The translations under genes and the position numbers were made by a program. The notes below the pieces were generated by a model that saw only the letters and a list, made by a program, of their open reading frames with translations, made no database searches and was not told the DNA's origin. Shown in pieces: positions 1 through 4,938 of a DNA stretch of 6,706 bases (position 1 is its first letter; the number at the start of each line of letters is the position of its first letter). This stretch comes from an uncultured Faecalibacterium sp. (lineage in GTDB: Bacteria > Bacillota > Clostridia > Oscillospirales > Ruminococcaceae). Location: NCBI GenBank assembly GCA_902463905.1, contig CABQHF010000123.1:1-6706 (forward strand), given 5' to 3'.

Positions 1-170
1 TTTCTGCGAGGGTTGGCCGGGCTTGCTTTGCTATTCTCTCCGTCGCCCTCGCTGCTCCAAGACCAGCATTTGAAGGCTGTTTGTCAGGGGCAGCGAATCG
101 TTGACGGATTTTTTCATTTTGGGGCTTGACTTTTAATAGTTAGTCTCCAAAACCAATCTGAAAAAAGGAG
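1..170. other. Unassigned upstream DNA
   Basis: I see no supportable gene here. One forward frame is open from the window edge to a TGA at 127-129, but it has no start inside the window and no recognisable motif, so I do not call it. Stretches resembling a -35 box (TTGACG at 101-106, TTGACT at 126-131) and AT-rich -10-like text (about 132-139) occur, but none is correctly spaced. The promoter of the gene at 180 is therefore not identified. A run of six T at 109-114 could belong to an upstream terminator, but its stem is weak. Confidence 0.3.
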
Positions 171-179
171 CAAAAACCT

Positions 180-854
180 ATGCGTGCAATCATTGAAACT
201 GTGTTTGACATCTTTTACCTGGCTACCGTTCTCACGGTGGGCATCCGTATGATCCGTGGCAGCAAGAGCGACTCTCAGTTCAAGCTATTCGGCCTTATGG
301 CTGTGGTGCTGGGTGCCGGCGATTCCTTCCACCTGGTACCTCGTGCACTGGCTCTGTGCACCACCGGCCTGGAGAACTACGCTGTTCCCCTGGGCCTGGG
401 CAAGTGGATCACCTCCATCACCATGACCGTCTTTTATGTGCTGCTGTACTACGTCTGGCGTAAGCGTTACCAGGTGGAGGGCCAGAAGAACCTGACCATC
501 GCTGTGTACACTCTGTCTGCTGTCCGTGTGCTGCTGTGCATGATGCCCCAGAACCAGTGGCTCACCAACAAGACCCCCCTCGCCTGGGGCATCTTGCGGA
601 ATGTGCCCTTTGCTCTGCTGGGTCTGCTGATCATCGTGCTGTTCTACCGCAGCGCAAAGGATCACGGCGATAAGGCTTTCCGTTGGATGTGGCTCACCAT
701 CGTGCTGAGCTTCGGTTTCTACATCCCTGTGGTGCTGTGGGCTGACGTGAACCCCCTGATCGGTATGCTGATGATCCCCAAGACCTGCGCTTATGTGTGG
801 ACCGTCCTCATTGGCTACAACGCCATGAAGGCTGAGGGCAGCGCAGAGGCCTGA
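180..854 (+). CDS. Uncharacterised seven-helix membrane protein
   Basis: The gene encodes a 224-residue integral membrane protein of unknown function. The ATG at 180 follows AAAGGAG at 164-170 with 9 nt spacing. Hydrophobic segments lie at about residues 5-25, 35-55, 74-93, 104-122, 141-157, 167-187 and 193-213, so seven helices are likely. There is no cleavable signal peptide. Charged or polar residues lie in or at the edge of helices: Asp48, His51 and Arg55 in a GDSFHLVPR stretch, Arg116, and Lys201 in the last helix. These are candidates for a binding or transport site. Eight of the ten Arg codons are CGT, whereas the operon downstream mostly uses CGC and CGG, which suggests strong expression. 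The next feature is an IS remnant starting within a few bases of the stop, so any former downstream partner is lost. I do not recognise the family; a small-molecule transporter, sensor or membrane enzyme are all possible. Confidence 0.85.
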   Translation: MRAIIETVFDIFYLATVLTVGIRMIRGSKSDSQFKLFGLMAVVLGAGDSFHLVPRALALCTTGLENYAVPLGLGKWITSITMTVFYVLLYYVWRKRYQVEGQKNLTIAVYTLSAVRVLLCMMPQNQWLTNKTPLAWGILRNVPFALLGLLIIVLFYRSAKDHGDKAFRWMWLTIVLSFGFYIPVVLWADVNPLIGMLMIPKTCAYVWTVLIGYNAMKAEGSAEA

Positions 855-855
855 A

Positions 856-1092
856 GTAACCCCAAAAAGTTAGACAATATTTCGAAAGAAAAAATATTCA
901 AGCAGCCGAAAGGGCTTGTTGTCTGTGAAGAGCAGGCGGCAAGCCCTTCAGCTTTGCCTTGATCCTGCGGTTGTTGTAGTAATCGAGATATTCAACGAGT
1001 TCCTGCTTATGGTTCAATAGAATGTTGCGGTTGCGTAGTTCCGTTGTAATGCGGCGATAACCGTATCTGCCTTTGTTTTCATGGTACCCCAA
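856..1092 (-). mobile_element. IS3-family (IS150-like) element remnant
   Basis: This is a degraded insertion sequence on the minus strand. The plus-strand text at 860-875 (CCCCAAAAAGTTAGAC) resembles the terminal inverted repeat of many IS150-group elements. It lies about 25 nt beyond the stop codon of the transposase fragment, as expected for the 3' end of such an element. The other end, the orfA gene and most of orfB are missing; recognisable transposase similarity stops near 1083 and unrelated sequence follows. The element cannot move by itself. No target-site duplication can be checked because only one end survives. Confidence 0.7.
898..1083 (-). pseudogene. IS3-family transposase OrfB fragment, internally deleted
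   Basis: Read on the minus strand, this frame joins two separate parts of an IS3-family OrfB transposase. The first part (HENKGRYGYRRI through LLNHK) is the HTH_21-like region found near the N-terminus of OrfB. The second part (QELVEYLDYYNNRRIKAKLKG onwards, ending ALSAA) is the normal C-terminus of the integrase domain. Everything between is gone, including the residues of the DDE catalytic triad. The junction lies at the Lys codon at about 1006-1008 and keeps the reading frame. OrfB proteins are usually near 270-290 residues; about 60 remain. No proper start or ribosome binding site is present. I consider it non-functional. Confidence 0.85.
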
Positions 1093-1248
1093 GTTCTTCT
1101 TCCGGCTCCGCCATCATCTGGCTGATGCCGGGCTGGATATAGTTCAACGCTTCCGCCGCAAAAAACTCTACCGGGTCAGGAAACCGTGCTGCTGTTGCAA
1201 AGAAGAGGGGCGTCTGCACAAATCCGGAAAAACCTGGTAAAAAAAGGG
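1093..1248. other. Unassigned segment between IS remnant and promoter
   Basis: I recognise no gene here. A minus-strand frame (1079-1261) is open for 60 codons and reads into the IS remnant before stopping, but it lacks a clear ribosome binding site and matches no family I know. It may be a relic of a gene cut by the IS. The segment immediately precedes the promoter at 1249-1277, so regulator binding sites could lie here, but I cannot point to one with confidence. Confidence 0.3.
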
Positions 1249-1277
1249 TTGACACCGGCATAAGGCTGTGCTATACT
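1249..1277 (+). promoter_or_regulatory. Near-consensus housekeeping promoter of the operon
   Basis: TTGACA at 1249-1254 is a perfect -35 box. TATACT at 1272-1277 matches five of six positions of the -10 box, and the spacer is exactly 17 nt. Transcription should start near 1282-1285, giving a leader of about 310 nt before the first operon gene at 1595. A short inverted repeat (TGTGC at 1267-1271, GCACA at 1280-1284) brackets the -10 box and could be an operator. With such a strong core promoter, control probably depends on a repressor or on the terminator in the leader. Confidence 0.85.
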
Positions 1278-1344
1278 GCGCACATTGAACCAAACAACCT
1301 ATTTTTCCTGTTGGTTTATTCTAAAACAGAAAGGGGATTCTGCT

Positions 1345-1482
1345 ATGCGTGCTCTGTTTCGTGTTCTGCTGCGGCAGAATTTTCGATGTGGTCGAATGTC
1401 TTGCTCCCGGACGTACTCTGCTGACCGGGTGCAGGGCTTTGCCGCTGCGCTCGTAACCATGCCGCGACAGGGGAAAGTGTAA
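1345..1482 (+). CDS. Possible leader peptide (upstream ORF, 45 aa)
   Basis: An ATG at 1345 follows AGAAAGGGGA with about 8 nt spacing from the last G, a plausible ribosome binding site. It opens a 45-codon frame ending with TAA at 1480-1482. The peptide starts MRALFRVLLRQNFRCGRMSC. It carries Arg at positions 2, 6, 10, 14, 17, 22, 28 and 41, and Cys at 15 and 20. The 5' antiterminator strand (1403-1415) lies within codons 20-24, so a translating ribosome would interfere with the leader fold. The arrangement resembles amino-acid attenuation leaders, with arginine or cysteine as candidate signals. Against this, Arg and Cys codons are not clustered as in classical leaders, and the RNA can form structure without translation. 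The frame could be fortuitous. Confidence 0.35.
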   Translation: MRALFRVLLRQNFRCGRMSCSRTYSADRVQGFAAALVTMPRQGKV

Positions 1483-1542
1483 CCCTGCCTTGGTCCGTTT
1501 TGTCAGTTGGATGCGTCCGGGAGCTTGCTGAAAGCCCCGGAC
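1402..1542 (+). promoter_or_regulatory. Conditional terminator leader (riboswitch or attenuator, class unknown)
   Basis: The leader contains mutually exclusive pairings. Segment A (1403-1415) pairs with segment C (1512-1524) over 13 positions with one G-U. The 3' part of C (1515-1524) is also the 5' arm of the intrinsic terminator. A:C and the terminator therefore cannot coexist, and A:C acts as an antiterminator. Segment A can instead form a local hairpin with segment B (1402-1410 with 1425-1433, one U-U mismatch). B can alternatively pair with 1483-1495 (GACC/GGTC and GCAGGG/CCCTGC), a helix nested inside A:C. The nested fold resembles an aptamer closed by a P1 stem whose 3' strand overlaps the terminator, the layout of an ON riboswitch. 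I see no hallmark motif of TPP, SAM, cobalamin, T-box or guanidine-I RNAs. Control by ribosome position on the upstream ORF is the alternative. The pairings are read directly; function is inferred. Confidence 0.65.
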
Positions 1543-1548
1543 TTTTTT
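1515..1548 (+). terminator. Intrinsic terminator in the operon leader
   Basis: GTCCGGG at 1515-1521 pairs with CCCGGAC at 1536-1542. The stem continues past a bulged A1522 as GCTT/AAGC (1523-1526 with 1532-1535), leaving a 5-nt loop. Six T follow at 1543-1548. It lies upstream of the first operon gene and not behind any stable gene, so it is an attenuator and not an end-of-transcript signal. A second small hairpin (1553-1557 with 1564-1568) follows before the ribosome binding site at about 1581-1588. Confidence 0.8.
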
Positions 1549-1594
1549 ATTGCCTGCATTGCGGCAGGTGATCCAGTAAAGAGAGGGAAAGATC

Positions 1595-2320
1595 ATGAGT
1601 GAAGAAGTAAAGACCTGCAATTTCAGCTGCGCCAACTGCGCGCTGGGCAACTGCGCAAACCATCTGAAAACCTACCCGAAGGAGTGCCTGACCACCACTG
1701 GCGACACCGAACTGGTGGGAAAGACCCTGCATCACTACCGGCACAGCCGCACCGACCGGAAGATCGCCCTGACGGCGGCCAGCATTGAAGGCGAATTTTA
1801 CGGCCGTGCCACCCGCGTGGAAGAAACGCTGCTGTTCATCAAGCGGATGGGCTACAAAAAAGTGGGCGTGGCCACCTGTATCGGCCTGCTGAACGAGTGC
1901 AATGCCTTTGCCAAAGTGGCCAGGGCAAAGGGCATCGAGGTCTACGGTGTGGCCTGCAAGGTCGGCTCCCACGACAAGACCGAGATCGGAATCCCGGAGG
2001 AGGGCAAGCTGCAGCCCGGCAAGTTTGAAGCGTTCTGCAACCCGGTGCTGCAGGCAGAGATCCTGAACAAGGCCGGCACCGAACTGAACATCATCATGGG
2101 CCTGTGCGTAGGCCACGACACCCTGTTCATCAAGCATTCCAAGGCACCGATCACATACCTCATCGTCAAGGATCGCGTGCTCTGCCATAACCCCGCCGGT
2201 GCGCTGTACACCACCGGTTCCTACTACAAGCGGCTGCTCAAAGCGGACCTGCCCAAGAGCAAATACGAGCTGGACCCTGCATCCGCACCGAAAGATTACA
2301 AGCCTGAGGAGGATCAGTAA
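1595..2320 (+). CDS. DUF1847 family Cys-rich protein, probable metal-binding
   Basis: This 241-residue soluble protein belongs to the DUF1847 group, described only as a probable metal-binding protein and found in archaea and anaerobic bacteria; its biochemical role is unknown to me. It has 11 cysteines. The N-terminal cluster at residues 8, 12, 15, 20 and 31 (C-x3-C-x2-C-x4-C-x10-C) suggests a metal or Fe-S site. The body carries Cys95, Cys102, Cys121, Cys148, Cys171 and Cys197 in family-like contexts, such as GLCVGHD (169-175) and a KDRVLCHNP stretch (192-200). No signal peptide or membrane helix is seen, so it is cytoplasmic. The ATG at 1595 follows a GAGAGG-type site at 1581-1586. It is the first gene after the conditional terminator, and its stop lies 1 nt before the start of the substrate-binding protein, so it is co-transcribed with the importer. 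A redox, sensory or substrate-processing role is possible. Confidence 0.85.
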   Translation: MSEEVKTCNFSCANCALGNCANHLKTYPKECLTTTGDTELVGKTLHHYRHSRTDRKIALTAASIEGEFYGRATRVEETLLFIKRMGYKKVGVATCIGLLNECNAFAKVARAKGIEVYGVACKVGSHDKTEIGIPEEGKLQPGKFEAFCNPVLQAEILNKAGTELNIIMGLCVGHDTLFIKHSKAPITYLIVKDRVLCHNPAGALYTTGSYYKRLLKADLPKSKYELDPASAPKDYKPEEDQ

Positions 2321-2321
2321 G

Positions 2322-3389
2322 ATGAAAAACCGTATTTCCCGCCGCCAGTTCCTTTCCGTTCTGGGCACGGCCGCCGTTGCCGCTGCACTGACTGCCTGCG
2401 GCGGCTCCGCTGCTTCTTCCACGGCAGCCTCCTCTTCGGCAGCTTCCGCTTCCGCCTCCGCTGCATCCGGCGGCGTGGACCTCTCCGGCGTGACCCTGCG
2501 CATCGCGGCGGCTTCCGCCTCCAACGGCCACGGCCTGGTGCAGGCTGCCGGGCTGGATGACACCCCCTATAAGGTAGACTTCACCGTGCTGCAGGGCGGC
2601 AACCTGGTCATGGAAGCCCTGGCGGCAGGCCAGATCGACCTGGGCACCGGCAGCCAGATCCCGCCCCTCGCCGCAAGCCAGGCGGCCAACGGCGGCAACT
2701 TCAAGATCATCGGGGTGCGCCGGATGCACACCCTCGATCAGGAGCTCATCATCCCGGCGGGCTCCACGCTGACCTCGGTGGCTGACCTGAAGGGCAAGAC
2801 CGTGGGCTACGTCAAAAATACGACCGCACATTATTTCCTGGAGAAAATGCTGGAGGAAGCGGGCCTTGAGTGGAGCAATATCAATGCCGTGGCCCTGACG
2901 ACCTCGGACGGCCTGTCGGCCGTGCTGACCGGGGAGGTGGATGCGCTGGCCAGCTACGGCAACGCCATCCGCACGGCAAAGGCCAAGGGCTGCACCACAC
3001 TGCGTTCTGCGGCCGATATCCTGAGCGGAGACTACTACTGGTATGCGACTCCGGATGCCATCGCGGACGAAGCGACCCATGCGGCGCTGGTCGACTGGCT
3101 GAGCCGCTACAACGAGGCCGCTGAGTGGGCAAGACAGAACCCGGAGGACTACGCATCTTTCTATGCAGACCTGACCGGTGAGGATAAAGACGATGTGCTG
3201 ACCCGCTTCACCGAGGAAGAAGCCCAGACCCACCTCAGTGTGCGCCCCATTGATGATGTGACCATTGCCTCCGAGCAGGACATTGCGGATACCTTCTATA
3301 AGCTGGGTGTGTTCAGCGAGAAGATTGACGTGACCCCGCTGTTTGACCGTTCCTTTGATGCAGAGCTTGCCGCTCTGCCGCAGTACTGA
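2322..3389 (+). CDS. NitT/TauT-type ABC transporter substrate-binding lipoprotein
   Basis: This 355-residue protein is the extracytoplasmic binding component of the importer. The ATG at 2322 is chosen over upstream in-frame starts because GAGGAGG (2306-2312) precedes it by 9 nt and a signal peptide starts at once. The signal has SRRQFLS (residues 6-12), which fits a twin-arginine motif, then a hydrophobic stretch and the lipobox LTAC with Cys26 as lipid anchor. Residues 27-51 are a Ser/Ala-rich linker. The mature domain looks like the NMT1/SsuA/TauA fold: an opening strand at 57-63, an alternation of EALAAGQIDLG-type segments, and a DLKGKTVGYVKN stretch typical of the hinge region. Known relatives bind alkanesulfonates, taurine, nitrate, pyrimidine precursors or aromatic acids, so the ligand cannot be read from sequence. 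The dehydratase encoded downstream points to an organic acid. Confidence 0.88.
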   Translation: MKNRISRRQFLSVLGTAAVAAALTACGGSAASSTAASSSAASASASAASGGVDLSGVTLRIAAASASNGHGLVQAAGLDDTPYKVDFTVLQGGNLVMEALAAGQIDLGTGSQIPPLAASQAANGGNFKIIGVRRMHTLDQELIIPAGSTLTSVADLKGKTVGYVKNTTAHYFLEKMLEEAGLEWSNINAVALTTSDGLSAVLTGEVDALASYGNAIRTAKAKGCTTLRSAADILSGDYYWYATPDAIADEATHAALVDWLSRYNEAAEWARQNPEDYASFYADLTGEDKDDVLTRFTEEEAQTHLSVRPIDDVTIASEQDIADTFYKLGVFSEKIDVTPLFDRSFDAELAALPQY

Positions 3390-3402
3390 GGAGGCGATTC
3401 CC

Positions 3403-4167
3403 ATGAATCGTAAATTGCTTGACCGGGTACTGCCCTGGGTGGTGCCGACGGTGCTGCTGGTGGTGTGGACCCTTGCCACGCTGAACTCAACCAGCGCCAG
3501 CCTGATCCCTTCGCCCGTTGCGGTGTGGAAGGCGTTTATCCGCCTGCTGCGCAACGGCACCCTGCTGGAAAACATCTGCATCAGTGCGGTGCGCGCCTTT
3601 GCAGGCCTTGCACTGGGCGGCAGCATCGGCTTTGTGCTGGGGGTCATCAACGGCCTTTCACCCACCGCTGAAAAACTGCTGAATACCCCCGTGCAGATGG
3701 TGCGGAACGTGCCGTACCTTGCCATGATGCCCCTGATCCTGGTATGGCTGGGCATCGGCGAAGCCACTAAGATCGTGCTGGTGGCCATCGGCACCTTCTT
3801 TTCCATCTACCTGAACACCTTCCACGGCATCCGGTACATTGACGCCTCCCTGCTGGAAATGGCAAAAGCCTACGGCCTGCGCGGGTTCGCGTTGTTCCGG
3901 CATGTGATCTTTCCCGGTGCCTGCCCGTCCATTCTGGTGGGCCTGCGGCAGTCGCTGGGCCGCATGTGGGTCACCCTGATCGTGGCCGAGACGGTGGCGG
4001 CAAAATCCGGCATCGGCTACATGGTCACCAATGCGCGGGAATACATGCTGATGGATGTGATCGTTCTGGGCGTGATCCTGTACGGCATTCTGGGTGTGCT
4101 GTCCGACCAGCTTGCCTCCCTGCTGGAACGCAGGTTGCTGGTGTGGCGCAGAACAGGGAGGAACTGA
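3403..4167 (+). CDS. NitT/TauT-type ABC transporter permease (SsuC/TauC-like)
   Basis: This 254-residue inner-membrane permease should form a homodimer in the importer. The ATG at 3403 is used because GAGGAGG at 3388-3394, overlapping the previous stop codon, lies 8 nt upstream; the longer in-frame start at 3343 would overlap the binding-protein gene. About six membrane segments are visible, near residues 10-27, 61-83, 100-118, 121-138, 174-200 and 218-240. The LIPSPVAVWKAF stretch (34-45) after the first helix is typical of SsuC/TauC permeases. The cytoplasmic EAA loop runs from Glu152 (EMAKAYG) to IFPG (169-172) and docks the ATPase. The length is usual for the family. It lies 13 nt after the binding protein gene and 2 nt before the ATPase gene. 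Confidence 0.92.
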   Translation: MNRKLLDRVLPWVVPTVLLVVWTLATLNSTSASLIPSPVAVWKAFIRLLRNGTLLENICISAVRAFAGLALGGSIGFVLGVINGLSPTAEKLLNTPVQMVRNVPYLAMMPLILVWLGIGEATKIVLVAIGTFFSIYLNTFHGIRYIDASLLEMAKAYGLRGFALFRHVIFPGACPSILVGLRQSLGRMWVTLIVAETVAAKSGIGYMVTNAREYMLMDVIVLGVILYGILGVLSDQLASLLERRLLVWRRTGRN

Positions 4168-4169
4168 GT

Positions 4170-4925
4170 ATGGCAGAAACGACAACACCGCGCCTTGCTT
4201 TGCGCGGCATCACAAAGAATTTTGGCGACCACAAGGTCCTCAAAGGGGTGGATCTGACGGTGGCCCCCGGCGAGTTCATCGCCATCGTCGGGCGCTCCGG
4301 CTGCGGCAAAAGCACACTGCTGCGCATCATCTCCCAGCTGGATGAGCCTTCTTCCGGTACGGTGGAGATCGACGGCCAGCAGGTCAAAGCAGCCGATACC
4401 CCGGTAAAGTTCCTGTTCCAGGAGCCGCGTCTGCTGCCCTGGAAGCACATCTGGGAAAACGTGGCCCTCTTCGCTTCCGACCACAGCCGCGCGGCCGCAC
4501 TGGAATCTCTGGAACTGGTAGGCCTGGCAGACCGGGCGGACGAATTCCCCGGCATCCTCTCCGGCGGCCAGAAGCAGCGCGTGGCGCTGGCCCGCGCCCT
4601 TGCATCCGACCCGAAGATCCTGCTGCTCGACGAGCCGTTGGGCGCATTGGATGCACTGACCCGTATGGAGATGCAGGCCCTGATCGAGCGGCTCTGGAAA
4701 GAGAAGAACATCACCGCACTGCTGGTGACCCACGATGTGGGCGAGGCCGTCTATCTGGCGGACCGGGTCATCCTCATCGAAGAAGGGGAGATCACCATGG
4801 ACGAGCACATCGAGCTGGCACGCCCGCGGGAGCGGGATCAGTCCTTTGCCTATTACGAACAGAAAATCCTGGATCGGGTGGTGCACCATCAGGAAGAGCC
4901 GCAGCCCGATCAGTATACGATTTAA
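4170..4925 (+). CDS. NitT/TauT-type ABC transporter ATP-binding protein (SsuB/TauB-like)
   Basis: This 251-residue cytoplasmic ATPase powers the importer. All core motifs are intact: Walker A GRSGCGKST (41-49), Q-loop Gln84 in FLFQEPRLLPW, ABC signature LSGGQKQR (130-137), Walker B ILLLDEP (150-156), D-loop at 158-161, and switch His188 in THDVGEA. The RLLPW sequence after the Q-loop is characteristic of the nitrate/sulfonate/taurine subfamily. The ATG at 4170 follows AGGGAGG (4155-4161) with 8 nt spacing; longer in-frame starts would run deep into the permease gene. The C-terminal tail beyond about residue 215 is short, with no added regulatory domain. The next gene begins 13 nt after its stop. 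Confidence 0.94.
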   Translation: MAETTTPRLALRGITKNFGDHKVLKGVDLTVAPGEFIAIVGRSGCGKSTLLRIISQLDEPSSGTVEIDGQQVKAADTPVKFLFQEPRLLPWKHIWENVALFASDHSRAAALESLELVGLADRADEFPGILSGGQKQRVALARALASDPKILLLDEPLGALDALTRMEMQALIERLWKEKNITALLVTHDVGEAVYLADRVILIEEGEITMDEHIELARPRERDQSFAYYEQKILDRVVHHQEEPQPDQYTI

Positions 4926-4938
4926 GGAGGAACACCCC

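Noticed and set aside
180..854. Microbial rhodopsin, from seven helices, Lys201 in the last helix and a YIPVVLW stretch in helix six
   Set aside because: There is no Asp four residues before the lysine, the proton-acceptor motif in helix three is missing, and the helix-six spacing differs from the WxxYPxxW pattern. The likeness is probably accidental.
1079..1261. Minus-strand frame of 60 codons beside the IS remnant
   Set aside because: It has no clear ribosome binding site, overlaps the promoter on the other strand and runs into IS-derived sequence. I recognise no family, so I list the stretch only as unassigned.
1285..1344. Longer upstream ORF starting at TTG 1285
   Set aside because: It would begin at or next to the transcription start with no ribosome binding site. 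The in-frame ATG at 1345 has a GGGG-containing site at proper spacing, so that start is preferred if the ORF is real.
1402..1542. TPP, guanidine-I or T-box identity for the leader
   Set aside because: The transporter type made TPP and guanidine plausible, but the CTGAGA core of the TPP element, the conserved guanidine-I blocks and the T-box GGTGGNACCGCG-type motif are all absent.
2238..3806. 522-codon open frame on the minus strand
   Set aside because: It lies antisense to the binding protein and permease genes, which have clear family motifs and ribosome binding sites. Its translation is low-complexity and matches no family, as expected for a shadow frame in GC-rich coding DNA.
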